A stretch of DNA of 64,000 nucleotides from G965276765 sp965276825 (GTDB taxonomy: Bacteria > Actinomycetota > Acidimicrobiia > Acidimicrobiales > Palsa-688). Below, piece after piece: positions 1 to 11,411 of this stretch. Within the stretch, counting starts at the first letter, position 1; every line of letters starts with the position of its first letter. Position numbers and translations under genes: made by a program. The notes beneath the pieces were generated by a model. That model searched no databases. It was not told where the DNA came from and saw only the letters and a list, made by a program, of their open reading frames with translations. Where the stretch lies: the NCBI GenBank assembly GCA_965276825.1, contig OZ255630.1, positions 2,418,001-2,482,000 of the forward strand. The letters are read 5' to 3'.

Positions 1-77
1 GACGCGGTCGTGGCCCGCAGGGCGTCGATCGCGGACGGCGTGGCGACGGTCGCCCGGCGCGCCCCGGACCCGGAGGT

Positions 78-81
<4 letters not shown>
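1..81 (+). CDS. 3' end of an unidentified protein (partial)
   Basis: The window opens inside a plus-strand reading frame that ends with TAG at 79-81. It gives 26 residues (DAVVARRASI...) rich in Ala, Arg and Val, with third-position G/C use typical of real genes here. Nothing in this tail identifies a family. It converges on otsA with a 4-nt overlap of the two stop regions, which supports it being a true gene end. Trehalose-phosphatase (otsB) would be a natural neighbour of otsA, but the sequence does not show this. Confidence 0.45.
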
Positions 82-1600
<1,519 letters not shown>

Positions 1601-1604
<4 letters not shown>

Positions 1605-2149
1605 GTGAGGTGCCCGCGCACGGCGTGAGGGCTGACCTTGACCGCCGGGGCCGTCTCCTGGTTCCACGACGCCTCGCGGATGGCCTTCATGGCCACCTTG
1701 CGGGTCTCGGCATCCAGATGGTCGATGAAGAGCACGCCGTCGAGGTGGTCGGTCTCGTGCTGCATGGCCCTGGCCAGGAAGTCGGTGCCGACGACCTGCA
1801 TCGGCCGGCCGTGCACGTCCTGGCCGCGGCAGACCACGTTGAGACGGCGCTTGGTGTCGAAGTACAGACCGGGGATCGAGAGGCACCCCTCCTCACCGTC
1901 CTGCTCCTCGTCGTCGGGATACTCGAGGACCGGGTTGACGATGTGCCCATCGGCCTCGCTGGTGTGCCACACGAAGACCCGCTGCAGCACCCCGATCTGG
2001 GTGGCCGCGAGCCCGCTGCCCCGCTCGTCGTCGAGCGTGTCGTCGAGATCGTTGACCAGCACCCGCAGCTGCTTGTCGAAGTCGGTCACCTCGGGGGCGC
2101 GCTGCCGGAGCACCGGGTCACCGAAGAGCCGCACCGGTCGGAGAGCCAT
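1601..2149 (-). CDS. def: Peptide deformylase
   Basis: Removes the formyl group from the N-terminal methionine of new proteins. All three family motifs are present: GSGLAATQIGV (motif 1, with Thr where Pro is usual), EEGCLSIPG (motif 2, supplying the metal-ligand Cys) and QHETDHLDGVLF (motif 3, the HExxH-type metal site). At 182 aa it is full length. The start ATG is preceded by a TACCAT -10-like hexamer only 6 nt upstream, so the mRNA is probably leaderless. The stop overlaps the inferred CTG start of otsA, suggesting the two are co-transcribed. Confidence 0.96.
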
Positions 2150-2197
2150 GCCGGCATGGTACCGGCCGGCCCGGAGGCCACCGGGAGCCGCTCCGCG

Positions 2198-3154
2198 CTA
2201 CGGACTCCCCGCGGGCGGCCCCCAGTCCGGCACCACGGGATCGCCGTTCCATGCGCCGCCGGGCCAATGGCCGCCAGGGTCGGGACCCGGCGGGGTCGCG
2301 GCGCGGCGGGAATCGGCCCGCTCGACCAGCCACAGGATCGGACCGGTCACGACCAGTCCGACGATGGCGAGCTCGTCGATCGCCGCGAAGCCCGACGACA
2401 CCCGCGACAGGAAGATCAGGGCATCCCAGCACACGTGGGTCACGATCAGCGCGACGACGCTGCGGAACCGCCAGAAGAGCCAGAGGAAGACGATGGCCCA
2501 CACGAGGATGCCGGCCACGCCGGGGCCGTAGTAGATGTGGTACGCCATCCGGCACAGCACGGCGACCGCGGCGATCTCCAGGCGGGGACGACGGGCCTGC
2601 TCGAGGGTGGTGACGAGGAAGGCGAGGACGACCACCTCCTCGACGATGCCGGACTGCACGGCGAGCGAGACGTCGAGGAAGGTGTCGGAGCCGTCGACGC
2701 GTGGCAGCGGGAAGTGGCCGGTGGCCAGCGCGGAGGTGACCGCACCGCCCACCACGAAGGCCGCCACCGCCCACGCCGCCATCCGGACGTTGCGGCTCGA
2801 CCCTGGACCGCCCGAGGCGCGCCGGGCGGCCAGGCCGATGTGGCGGGGACCGAGACCGCGCCGCTCGGCCAGGACCACGACCACCACGACGGCGAGGACG
2901 GCCTGGAGCACCTGCTGGATGCCGGTCGGCGCCGAGATCCACCACCGCTGCGACTGGTCGGCCGACACCCCGGCCAGCGATCCGGCGGCGGCGACGACCG
3001 AGGGGGCGAAGAACACCGCGTAGACGCCGAGCGCCTCGACGTAGGCGCGGGCCGTGGAGATGGGCGCCCCCGGCTCGGCCACCGTCGCCGGCGCCCACCA
3101 CCGGGGCCTGTCCGGGGGCGCGCCGTCGACCGGCCCGCCCGCCGTCGGGATCAT
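2198..3154 (-). CDS. CPBP-family (Abi/CAAX-like) intramembrane metalloprotease
   Basis: 318-aa polytopic membrane protein. After a Pro-rich cytoplasmic N-terminus of about 30 residues there are roughly seven to eight hydrophobic segments. The family signature is present: a Glu-Glu pair (GIVEEVVVLAF), a downstream His in MAYHIYYGPGV, and a final VTHVCWDALIF carrying the conserved His and Asp/Asn-type position. These residues form the metal site in CPBP proteases. The Arg usually found after the EE motif (EExxxR) is not obvious. Its ATG overlaps the stop of the UPF0182 gene as ATGA, so it is translationally coupled to it. The substrate is unknown. Confidence 0.8.
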   Translation of the reverse strand: MIPTAGGPVDGAPPDRPRWWAPATVAEPGAPISTARAYVEALGVYAVFFAPSVVAAAGSLAGVSADQSQRWWISAPTGIQQVLQAVLAVVVVVVLAERRGLGPRHIGLAARRASGGPGSSRNVRMAAWAVAAFVVGGAVTSALATGHFPLPRVDGSDTFLDVSLAVQSGIVEEVVVLAFLVTTLEQARRPRLEIAAVAVLCRMAYHIYYGPGVAGILVWAIVFLWLFWRFRSVVALIVTHVCWDALIFLSRVSSGFAAIDELAIVGLVVTGPILWLVERADSRRAATPPGPDPGGHWPGGAWNGDPVVPDWGPPAGSP

Positions 3155-6100
3155 CCGCGTCTGGTGGTGGTCGTGGTCGTGGGCCGTCCGGTGGTGGTCG
3201 TCGAGCTCGGCGCCGTCGTGGTGGTCGGAGGTGGGCCCGTCGTCGCGGTCGTGGCCGATCCCGACGCCACGGCGTTGGCCCTGGCCACGTCGGCCTGCGC
3301 CTGGGCGAAGTCCCGGCCGAAGGTGGCGAAGTCGCCGCTCTTGAGGGCCGCGCTGGCCGCGGCGAAGGCCTGGTTGGCGTCGGCCAGCAGCTGCTTCACC
3401 GTCGACTCCCTGGCCGGGGGCACCACCGTCGACGGCGTGGTGGTCGACGACGAGGACGGCGGAGCCGTGGTGGTCGTCGTGGTCGCGCCCCCCGTCTGGG
3501 AGCCCGAGCCACCGTTGGCCACCTTGGTGATTGGACGCTGCGAGGCGGCCGTGCCGCAGTACATGGCGAACGGCTTGGTGCTCCCGTCCGGGTTGGTGAT
3601 CTGGCAGAGGGCAGCGTCGAGGGACGAGTTGGAGCTGTGGTAGGCGAAACCGTTGTAGACCACGATCACGTCCTTGAGGGAGGGCACCTGGTTGGTGGAG
3701 CTCTGGACGTACACCGGTTGCACGAACAGCAGGGTGTTGGCGACGGGGACGGTGACCACCTCCCCGAGCAGCACCTGGGTGCCCTGCTGGTTGAGTAGGG
3801 TCAGCTCGCTCGAGATGGCCGAGTTGTTGTAGATGGTCGACTGCACCAGCTGCGGGCCGTCGACGGTCTCGTTCGGCGGCGTGGTGTACACGGAGAGCTG
3901 CCCGTAGTCACCAGGGTCGGCGGACGCGAACATGACCGCGGTCAGGTTCTGGTTCTGGGGGGAGGACGACCCACCGGCGTAGGGGACGAAGGGCTGGTCG
4001 ATCAGGAACTCCTGCTGGGTCTGGCCCGGCAGGTGGGCCACCTCGTACTGCGGGTCCAGCTTCTTGGCCGAGAAGGTCAGCGTGCCGTTGGCGCTGATGG
4101 AGCTGGTCTGGTTGCCGGTGCCAGGGCGGCCGCTGCCCGGGTCCTCGCTGATGTTCCACGCGTTGGCCTGGTTGTAGAAGGCGGTCACGTTGGTCAGGTG
4201 GTAGCGGCCGTACATGTTGGTCTGCACCTTGAAGAGGTCCTCGGGGTAGCGCCAGTGCGAGGTGATGCCCGGGATCACCTTCTCGGCGGTGCTGCCGCTC
4301 TTGAACAGGTCGGGGAAGGCCTTCTCGTACACCCGGATGATGGGGTCCTTGGGGTCGACCACGAAGAAGCTCATCTGGCCGGTGTAGGCGTTGACTACCA
4401 CCTTGACCGAGTTGCGCACGTAGTTGAACGTGCCCGACAGGCCCGAGTTGCCCGGCACGCGACTGGTGTTGGCGTCCTGGGCGTAGGGGTAGTTGGCCGT
4501 GGTCGTGTAGGCGTCGAGGATCCAGTAGGTCTGGCCGTTGAGGACCACCGAGTACGGGCTGGAGTCGTACTTGAGGAACGGGGCGGCCTTCTCGACCCTG
4601 CTGGTGACGTTGCGGTTGTAGATGATCCGCGAGCTGGCCGAAACCTGGCCGGACAGCAGGATGTCGGGGTTGCCGAAGCTCAGGGCGAACGCCGCCCGCC
4701 GCAGCAGGCCACCGGCCGGCACCCCGCCGCTGCCGGCGTAGCGGGTCGTCGCCTCGGCGCCGCTCACGTTCTGGTAGTTGAGCTCCTGCTGCTTGGTGTC
4801 GGCGATGACGAAGCCGTTGGAGTCGGCGCCCTCCCCGTAGTAGATCTGCGCCCCCTTGTCGGTCTGGCCGACCACCGGCGCGCCGGTCGGGGGGATGTCG
4901 CTCAGGCTGAAGACGGGATTGCCGTTGGGGTCGACACCGGCCTGGGCCGCCGGGGCGACCACCCCTCCGTAGCCGTGGGTGTACTGCAGGTGCTGGGTGG
5001 TGAAGCCGGACGGCACGTTCCCGTTGAGCTCGCGCATCCCGGCCAGCGTCTCGGTCATCTGGGGTGCACCGTTGTTGACGGGCAGGTTGTAGCGGTCGAT
5101 GCTGAGCCGGTTGATCGAGTAGTAGCTGCGCTTCGACTGGAACTTGTCGAAGGTGTTGAGCACCTGGTTGGAGTCGAGCAGCGGCACGTTGGCGAGGGTC
5201 TGGCGGTTGGCCGCTGCGTCCGGCGTAGGCCCGGCGATGTCCGCCGGCGCCAGGACCGAGTTGGCGGTGGCGTCGAACTCCGGCACGGTCTTGACGTTGT
5301 CGAGCCCGTAGGCCGCCCGAGTGGCCGAGATGTTGCGGGCCAGGTAGGGCGCCTCGCGCGTCAGCTCCGACGGGCTGACCTTGAGGGCCTGGTACAGCGC
5401 CGGGTACACGTTGCCGACCACGATCCACACCAGCGCCCACACCGCCACGCCGACGATCGGGAGGCTCCACCCCCTGGCTCGGATGTTGAAGAGGAACAAC
5501 CCGGCGGCCACGACCGCGATCCCCATGAGGAGGTAGTCGGCCGGGGCGTTGGCGTGCACGCTCGTGGCCGTGGCTCCGTCGACCAGGTGGCTGGTCGACA
5601 GCACCAGCAGCAGGCGATCGAAGTAGTAGTTGACGCCCTGCACGATCGACAGCAGCCCGAGCAGGACCGAGACGTGGATCTTGACCGCCGAGGTCACGCG
5701 CGGCCCCTGGCCCTGGAAGCGGATCCCGCCGTTGAGGTACTGGGCGACGACCGTGACGAGCAGGACCACGATCAGGGCCTCGAAGGTCCACCCGATCACG
5801 AAGCGGACGAACGGCAGCTGGAAGACGTAGAAGCCGATGTCGTGGTGGAACTGGGGATCCTGCACCCCGAAGTCGACGTGGTAGATGAACAAGTCCCAGT
5901 TGTTCCACTCGTGGTTGGTGCCGATGCCGGCGAAGAGGGCGAACACCACGGAGGTGACGAGGCGCACGGCCAGGCCGTGGGGAGCGACGACGGCCCGCCA
6001 GCGGTCGACCAGCTCGTCGCCCTCCCCCGTCGCGGCCGGTGGCAGCACGAGCGGTGCCCGCCGGTCGGCAAGCGTCAGGCTGGCCAGCATGATGGCGAAG

Positions 6101-6327
6101 AAGATCACGCAGAAGCTGGCGCCCAGCGCCACCTTGGTCACGAGCACGCCACGGAAGACCGACGTGAAGTGGACCTCCTGGAACCAGAGGTAGCTGGTGT
6201 AGAAGCTGGCCAGGTCCCTGACCGTGGTGAGCACCACGATGACCACGACGATGGCGATGAGCACCCCGAGTCGGAAACGACGCGACGTACGGGGCATCCT
6301 GCGGGGCAGCTCGGCGGGGGTACGCAT
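3151..6327 (-). CDS. UPF0182 family large membrane protein
   Basis: About 1058 aa. The N-terminal third has seven or so transmembrane helices (LIAIVVVIVVLTTV, VTKVALGASFCVIFF, and others). A long extracytoplasmic domain follows with typical UPF0182 segments (SELTREAPYLARNI, YTHGYGGVVAPA, IIRVYEKAFPDLF, WRYPEDLFKVQ). The C-terminus is a Thr/Ser/Pro-rich tail in two blocks flanking a short Ala-rich helix (LLADANQAFAAASAAL). The family is widespread in actinobacteria with no settled function. I chose the ATG at 6327 because a TAGGCT hexamer sits 10 nt upstream (leaderless promoter); in-frame ATGs at 6360 and 6297 are alternatives. It is coupled by ATGA to the downstream CPBP protease gene. Confidence 0.9.
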   Translation of the reverse strand: MRTPAELPRRMPRTSRRFRLGVLIAIVVVIVVLTTVRDLASFYTSYLWFQEVHFTSVFRGVLVTKVALGASFCVIFFAIMLASLTLADRRAPLVLPPAATGEGDELVDRWRAVVAPHGLAVRLVTSVVFALFAGIGTNHEWNNWDLFIYHVDFGVQDPQFHHDIGFYVFQLPFVRFVIGWTFEALIVVLLVTVVAQYLNGGIRFQGQGPRVTSAVKIHVSVLLGLLSIVQGVNYYFDRLLLVLSTSHLVDGATATSVHANAPADYLLMGIAVVAAGLFLFNIRARGWSLPIVGVAVWALVWIVVGNVYPALYQALKVSPSELTREAPYLARNISATRAAYGLDNVKTVPEFDATANSVLAPADIAGPTPDAAANRQTLANVPLLDSNQVLNTFDKFQSKRSYYSINRLSIDRYNLPVNNGAPQMTETLAGMRELNGNVPSGFTTQHLQYTHGYGGVVAPAAQAGVDPNGNPVFSLSDIPPTGAPVVGQTDKGAQIYYGEGADSNGFVIADTKQQELNYQNVSGAEATTRYAGSGGVPAGGLLRRAAFALSFGNPDILLSGQVSASSRIIYNRNVTSRVEKAAPFLKYDSSPYSVVLNGQTYWILDAYTTTANYPYAQDANTSRVPGNSGLSGTFNYVRNSVKVVVNAYTGQMSFFVVDPKDPIIRVYEKAFPDLFKSGSTAEKVIPGITSHWRYPEDLFKVQTNMYGRYHLTNVTAFYNQANAWNISEDPGSGRPGTGNQTSSISANGTLTFSAKKLDPQYEVAHLPGQTQQEFLIDQPFVPYAGGSSSPQNQNLTAVMFASADPGDYGQLSVYTTPPNETVDGPQLVQSTIYNNSAISSELTLLNQQGTQVLLGEVVTVPVANTLLFVQPVYVQSSTNQVPSLKDVIVVYNGFAYHSSNSSLDAALCQITNPDGSTKPFAMYCGTAASQRPITKVANGGSGSQTGGATTTTTTAPPSSSSTTTPSTVVPPARESTVKQLLADANQAFAAASAALKSGDFATFGRDFAQAQADVARANAVASGSATTATTGPPPTTTTAPSSTTTTGRPTTTTTTRRG

Positions 6328-6468
6328 GCAGGCGGGGAGCCTACCGGTGCGCTGCCGCATGGATCGGTGCAGCGCAGCGGCCTCGCGAGCCGCTCAGGTA
6401 CCGGACGAAACCAACCCGGGCGGCCCCCCGAGTTGCCTCCGCACGCGCGCTCAGCCCGCTCAGGGGAC

Positions 6469-8724
6469 TCAGCCCTCTTCGGGGACGAGCAGGCACCGGC
6501 AGCCCTCGTGCGCAGGCGGGTGCTGCTGCCCGGTCGGGAAGGCCTCGCCCTTGCGCTGGGCGCCCGCCAGCGCATCGTCGTCGCAATCGGGGCACGGGCC
6601 GGCCGGATCCTCTGCGACCCAGCGCAGGAGCGTGCCCGCCGGCGCGGCGTGCCACGTGGCCACGGCGAACACCGCGGTGACGGCATCGCCCGCCGCGGCG
6701 TCGACATGGGTGCGGGCCGAGCGGTAGATCGCGCCCACGGTCTCGGCGAGCAGCTCGGGCGACCCGTCGGGCGGTTCGGCCAGCAGCTCGGCGAGGCGGC
6801 CCGACATCGGCTCGACGATCGACCCGACCGCCACCGCGCCCGCCTCGAGGACCTGTGCGTCGGCGACCAGGTCGAGGTCGCCGGCGTCGGCGTCGGTGTC
6901 GAGCCGTTCGGCGGCGAAGGCGCGCCCGGCGACGGCCGCCTGGCGGAGGGCAGGAGCGGCCACCTCGGCCCAGGTGGCCGCCTGCTGGTCGGCCGGCGGC
7001 AGCGCCGCCGCCGGGGCGCCCTTGCCCGACGAGCCCCGGAGGCGGTCGAGCAGATCGTTGTGCTCGTCCTGGACGAGCCGCTTGAGCCGACGAGCCAACC
7101 CGGCCTCGACGTCGCCGATCGCCGCGTCCCTGCGCTGGAGGAGCACCTCGTCGTCGTCGCTGCGAGCCAGTCCCGAGCGGATCGGGGGGGCGGCCAGGAG
7201 CTCGCTGCTGGCCGCCTCGGTGGCCTCCTCGAGGGTCGGCGTCGGGTTCGACGGGAGGGCCCGCACCTCCCGAGGGTGGGCGCCGGTCGCCGACGGCCCC
7301 GACGTTGGCCCCGTTGCTCGGGGCACGGCCGGGCGGCGGTCCTCGCCTGCGGCCGCCGCGGTGGCCTCCTCCTCGGCCTGGAAGTCAAACGGCGCCGGCC
7401 GGCTCGAGGCGGGCGGGTCGGGCGCCTCGCCCGCCACCGTCGGCCCCGCTTCGGGGGCGGCAGCGCCGGGGGCGGCGGTGTCGGAGGCGGCGGTGTCGGA
7501 GGCGCCGGGGGTGGCGGTGTCGGGAGCGGCGTCGCCGGTGGCGGGCGCAGGCAGGATCCGCACCCCCGGCTCGACGTGATCGGGGCGCGGCCCGAGATCC
7601 TGGGGGTCGTCGTGGCCGTTGCGCAGTCGGGCGAAGATCCCGGTCGAGCGATCCCCCCTCGCGCTGCGTCGGCGCCCGGACGGCACCGCGGCGACGAGCT
7701 CGGCGTCCGCCGGCTGCCCGATCTCGCGGAGGTCGAGGGGGCCCGTGGCGTCACTGCTGTCGGCGCCGCGGTGCGACTCCTCCTCCCCTGCGGTCAGCCC
7801 GCTCGGAGCCGCCTCCTGCCCGCTCCCGCCCTCGGGTCGGTGGCCGGCCGGGTCCGCGGTGCCGGCCGAGTCCGCGGTGCGGGACGGCTCGCTCGGCGGG
7901 TCGGCGGGGTCGACGTCGGCGACATCCATGTCGGCCAGGTGGATGTCGGGCAGGTGGAGGTCGGCGGGGTCGAGGTCGGCGTCGACGCCCACGGCGCGCT
8001 GCGACGCCAGCCGCCGGGCCACGCCCTCGGCGGCGAGCCGGGCCTCGGTGTCGGCGCGCTGCAACTCGCCGTCGACCTCGTCGAGGGTCCGGCGCACGAC
8101 CCCGTAGGTATCGAGGAGCCGTTCCCGTCCCGCGCTGAGCTGCTCGATCTCGGCCATGGCCACCCGACGGCGTCTGGCCAGGTCGACCAAGATCCTCTCG
8201 CGCGCCGCCCTGGCGCTGTCCACGGTCGCCCTGCGGTCCACGTCGGCCTGCCGGCGCAGGACCTCGGACTCGACGCGCGCCCTGGCGACCAGCTGCTGGC
8301 TCTCCTCGGAGGCGGCCTGACGCACGCGCGCCGCGGCCGCTGCGGCCTGCTCGGTGGCCCCGGCGAGCACCCGCTCGGCCTCCTCCGCGGCCCGACGTCG
8401 CAGATCGCTCGCCGCCGCGTGGGCGTTGCGCAGCGTGGACCCCATCTCCTCGCCGACCGCAGCCACGACGGCCGCCTCGTCGAGCTCGCCGGGGGCCAAC
8501 GGGTGCTCCTGCGCGTCCCTCAGCTCCGCCTCGGATCGCACCACATCCGACTCGAGCAGCGCGATCCGGGCACGGAGCCGGTCGACCTCGCCGGCCACCG
8601 CGTCGAGGTACCCACGAACCTCGCCCTGGTCGAATCCCCTGCGGGTCGTGGAGAAGGTGCGACCTGCGATCTTCGACCCGTCCATCCCCTCCCCTGCGCC
8701 TCCCGTGCCGCTCGCCTCGGTCAT
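6469..8724 (-). CDS. DivIVA-domain coiled-coil protein with Cys/His-rich phage-head-like C-terminus
   Basis: 751 aa. Residues about 18-60 (TFSTTRRGFDQGEVRGYLDAV...) match the DivIVA membrane-curvature domain. A long Glu/Arg/Ala-rich coiled coil runs to about residue 230, then an acidic Pro/Ala-rich spacer to about 450, then an Ala-rich helical region. The last 45 residues hold Cys711, Cys714, His735, His739, Cys742 and Cys744 in the pattern CPDC...QHPPAHEGCRC. This resembles the metal-binding end of Mu gpF / SPP1 gp7-type minor head proteins. DivIVA proteins mark poles or septa in actinobacteria, so a cell-envelope organising role is likely but inferred. Its ATG overlaps the stop of the upstream sensor-kinase gene (ATGA). 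Confidence 0.8.
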   Translation of the reverse strand: MTEASGTGGAGEGMDGSKIAGRTFSTTRRGFDQGEVRGYLDAVAGEVDRLRARIALLESDVVRSEAELRDAQEHPLAPGELDEAAVVAAVGEEMGSTLRNAHAAASDLRRRAAEEAERVLAGATEQAAAAAARVRQAASEESQQLVARARVESEVLRRQADVDRRATVDSARAARERILVDLARRRRVAMAEIEQLSAGRERLLDTYGVVRRTLDEVDGELQRADTEARLAAEGVARRLASQRAVGVDADLDPADLHLPDIHLADMDVADVDPADPPSEPSRTADSAGTADPAGHRPEGGSGQEAAPSGLTAGEEESHRGADSSDATGPLDLREIGQPADAELVAAVPSGRRRSARGDRSTGIFARLRNGHDDPQDLGPRPDHVEPGVRILPAPATGDAAPDTATPGASDTAASDTAAPGAAAPEAGPTVAGEAPDPPASSRPAPFDFQAEEEATAAAAGEDRRPAVPRATGPTSGPSATGAHPREVRALPSNPTPTLEEATEAASSELLAAPPIRSGLARSDDDEVLLQRRDAAIGDVEAGLARRLKRLVQDEHNDLLDRLRGSSGKGAPAAALPPADQQAATWAEVAAPALRQAAVAGRAFAAERLDTDADAGDLDLVADAQVLEAGAVAVGSIVEPMSGRLAELLAEPPDGSPELLAETVGAIYRSARTHVDAAAGDAVTAVFAVATWHAAPAGTLLRWVAEDPAGPCPDCDDDALAGAQRKGEAFPTGQQHPPAHEGCRCLLVPEEG

Positions 8725-11330
8725 GGGCCAAGCGTAGAGGTCGACACGTTCCCGTCTCCGGCTTCTCCGGCGGCAAATCGCATCGTCATCGTCGTGCCCT
8801 CGCCCGGCACCGAGCGGCAGCTGACGGTCCCGGCGTGGCCGGCGACCACTCGTTGCACGAGGGCCAGCCCGAGACCGAGCCCCCCGTAGCTCCTGGTGTC
8901 GGTGGGGTCTCCCTGGACGAACTCAGCGAAGGCCTGCTCCCTGTCGACCTCGTCCATGCCGACGCCGTGGTCGACCACCGCGACCTCGACGCCGCCTCGC
9001 CCGTCACCGGTCACCATCCCGGCCTCCACCGTGACCCGGCCACCACCTGGGGAGAACTTGAGGGCGTTGTCGATGAGCTCGTCGAGGGCCAGCGCAGTCC
9101 ACCGCCGGTCGATCCGCACCGCCGGCAGGCCATCGGCCACCCGCACGGTCAGCTGCGAGCCGGGCGGCAGGCGCAACTGCCAGTCTGCGACCACGCCGTC
9201 GACGAGGTCGCGCACGGCGGTCGCCTTCGGCTCGAGCACGACCCGGCCGGCACCGTCCGAGGCGAAGAACTCGAGGAGGCGGACGACGCGCAGCTGCCGC
9301 TTCGCCGCCTGCAGGATCTCGCCGTGCCAGACGCGCGCCTGATCGGCGGACACGGGCCGGCGCACCAGGATGTCGGCGTAGCCGAGGATGCCGGTGAGCG
9401 GCGTCCTCAGCTCGTGGCCCACACGCGAGAGGAACTCGGTCTTCATCCGCTCGACCTGCTGCTCGGCCCGCAAGTCGCGCAGGACTACGACCAGTCCGCG
9501 AGGCTCGCCCAGCTGGTCGCGCAGTGATCCTGACGACAACGCGACCGGCACCACCCCACCGTCGGCCCTGACGACCTGGGTCACCCCGCTCCACGGGGGG
9601 CGACCTGGCTCGGTCAGCGAGGCGGCCACCTCGCGTCCCTCCTCCCCGGTGAAGGCCAGCACGTCGACCGCCCGCCGGCCGACGGCCTCGTCCATCCCGA
9701 CACCGGTGAGCTCGACGGCCGAACGGTTGAAGTCCGTGATGTGGCCGTCCGCGTCGACGGCCACGAGCGCCTCGGTCATGCCACCGACGACCGCTTCGAG
9801 CCTGGCGCGCAGCCTGCTCTCGTCGATGGCGGCGTCCCTGAGGGCGGCGTTCTTCTCCTCGACCGAGTCGACCATGGCGTCGAAGGCTCCTGCTAGCACC
9901 CCGACCTCGTCGGAGGAGACGACCCCGGCGCGGGAGGACGCGCCGCCGCTGCGGATCTCCTGGGCGACACGGGTCAGCCGGCGCAGCCCCGAGGTGATCC
10001 GGTCACCGGTCAGAGCGGCGAGCACCAGCGCCAGCAGCGTTCCCCCGAGGGCGATGACGAGGAGCGTGCGGTCGAGGGAGTTGCGGGTGGCGGTGAGCTC
10101 CGACGGCGACTCGGAGACGACCAGCGCGACGCTCGGCGCACCGCCCGCCTCGGCGAGGGGGACCGTCGCCACGAAGTCGCTGCCTTGCTCGTAGGAGCTG
10201 GCGCCGGCCGTGGACGCCCGTTGGGCGATCGACACCGCTCTCGGCGCCGGCGCGCTCCCGACCGTCGCGACCGTGCCGGTCGGTCCCACCAGGCTGAGCG
10301 ACTGGCCGCCGCCGCGCAGTCCAGCGAGCACGGAAGGTCCGAGGGCGACGGCCACGACGACCCTGCCGACCTGCCGGAGCGGTTGCGCGGCGCAGGCCGC
10401 AAAGGCACCGAGGGCGTAGGCCCGACCGTCGAGGACGGCGACCTCACGGCGTCCGGTGCTGCCGGCCGACGACGGCGCGCACCCCAGTCCTCGGGCGACG
10501 TCGAGGTTGGCCAGGCCGGCGGGAGCGGGGGCGGACGCCACCTGGGTGCCCCCTCCGGTCACGTAGACGAGGGAGCCGGCCGGGAAGAACGACCCCGTGG
10601 TGCGCAACCGGGCGAGGATGGCCGCCGACGGCACCCGGCCCGATCCGAGACCTCCCCTGCCTCCAGGTCGCTCGGGGAAGACGGCTTCGAGGTCGGCGGC
10701 GACGATCCGGCTGGTGGTCAGCGCGGTCGCCGCCTGCCCGAGGAGCTCGCCCGCCTGCAACGCGGTGCGGGACCGGAGCGAGACGAGCTGCTGGTGCTGG
10801 ACCGAGGACGAGATGACCGCTGACAGCGCGATCGACAGGACGAGCACCACCAGCAGCAGCGTGCCCGCCGTGTTGGCGGCCACCCGGGTGGCGATGGACC
10901 GCCGGCCCGCACCGACGAGGGCCAGGCCGACGAGGACGCTGGCGACGACCAGGGCGGCGTCGACGGCCACCGCCGGGGTGACCGTCCGCGCGTAGGCGAT
11001 CCAGGACCCGACGCCGACCACCGCGCCGGTGGCGAGGGCGCGGCGGCTCCGGTGTCCGGCTCGCCATCCGGAGGTGCCGACCAGGACGGCGAATGAGCCC
11101 GTCGCGGCGGTGGCGTCGAGATCGGTCCTGGTCGACGCCGTGGACAGGCCGGCGCCGACGACGAAGGCCACCGCGCCCGATACCGCGAGCCCCGCAGCGA
11201 GGGCCACCCTGGCGAGCAGGCGACGTCGGGTGAGGTCGCTGCGCAACGCGACCACGACCAGACCCGAAGCGGCCACCAGCATGGCCACGAGCTCGGCGGC
11301 AAAGTGGAACTGCGAGGTGGCTGAGAACAT
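8721..11330 (-). CDS. Membrane sensor histidine kinase (7TM-like N-terminus, HAMP-PAS-HisKA-HATPase)
   Basis: 869 aa. It starts with about six hydrophobic segments (residues 10-150), then a further helix (LLLVVLVLSIALSAVI) leading to an extracytoplasmic sensor region of about 240 residues. After the membrane return helix (LLVIALGGTLLALVLAALTG) come a HAMP domain, a PAS domain (VVGGMTEALVAVDADGHI), a HisKA domain with the phospho-acceptor His in SRVGHELRTPLTGILGY, and an ATPase domain with ELIDNALKFSPGG, VDHGVGMDEV and GGLGLGLALV. All catalytic boxes look intact. No response regulator gene lies next to it. It is translationally coupled (ATGA) to the DivIVA-like gene, hinting at a shared envelope role. 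The signal is unknown. Confidence 0.88.
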   Translation of the reverse strand: MFSATSQFHFAAELVAMLVAASGLVVVALRSDLTRRRLLARVALAAGLAVSGAVAFVVGAGLSTASTRTDLDATAATGSFAVLVGTSGWRAGHRSRRALATGAVVGVGSWIAYARTVTPAVAVDAALVVASVLVGLALVGAGRRSIATRVAANTAGTLLLVVLVLSIALSAVISSSVQHQQLVSLRSRTALQAGELLGQAATALTTSRIVAADLEAVFPERPGGRGGLGSGRVPSAAILARLRTTGSFFPAGSLVYVTGGGTQVASAPAPAGLANLDVARGLGCAPSSAGSTGRREVAVLDGRAYALGAFAACAAQPLRQVGRVVVAVALGPSVLAGLRGGGQSLSLVGPTGTVATVGSAPAPRAVSIAQRASTAGASSYEQGSDFVATVPLAEAGGAPSVALVVSESPSELTATRNSLDRTLLVIALGGTLLALVLAALTGDRITSGLRRLTRVAQEIRSGGASSRAGVVSSDEVGVLAGAFDAMVDSVEEKNAALRDAAIDESRLRARLEAVVGGMTEALVAVDADGHITDFNRSAVELTGVGMDEAVGRRAVDVLAFTGEEGREVAASLTEPGRPPWSGVTQVVRADGGVVPVALSSGSLRDQLGEPRGLVVVLRDLRAEQQVERMKTEFLSRVGHELRTPLTGILGYADILVRRPVSADQARVWHGEILQAAKRQLRVVRLLEFFASDGAGRVVLEPKATAVRDLVDGVVADWQLRLPPGSQLTVRVADGLPAVRIDRRWTALALDELIDNALKFSPGGGRVTVEAGMVTGDGRGGVEVAVVDHGVGMDEVDREQAFAEFVQGDPTDTRSYGGLGLGLALVQRVVAGHAGTVSCRSVPGEGTTMTMRFAAGEAGDGNVSTSTLGP

Positions 11331-11411
11331 GGGCGACGTGGTGCCCGGCGCCGCGGCGGCGGCCGAGCCGCTGCCATCATGCCCAACTCACGCGCCGACC
11401 CCCGGGAACCC

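Noticed and set aside
4033..8889. Very long plus-strand open frame (over 1600 codons) opposite UPF0182 and DivIVA genes
   Set aside because: It is a product of high G+C on the antisense strand: Val/Gly/Arg/His-rich, no domain, and entirely opposite well-supported genes. Similar long antisense frames across the window were dropped for the same reason.
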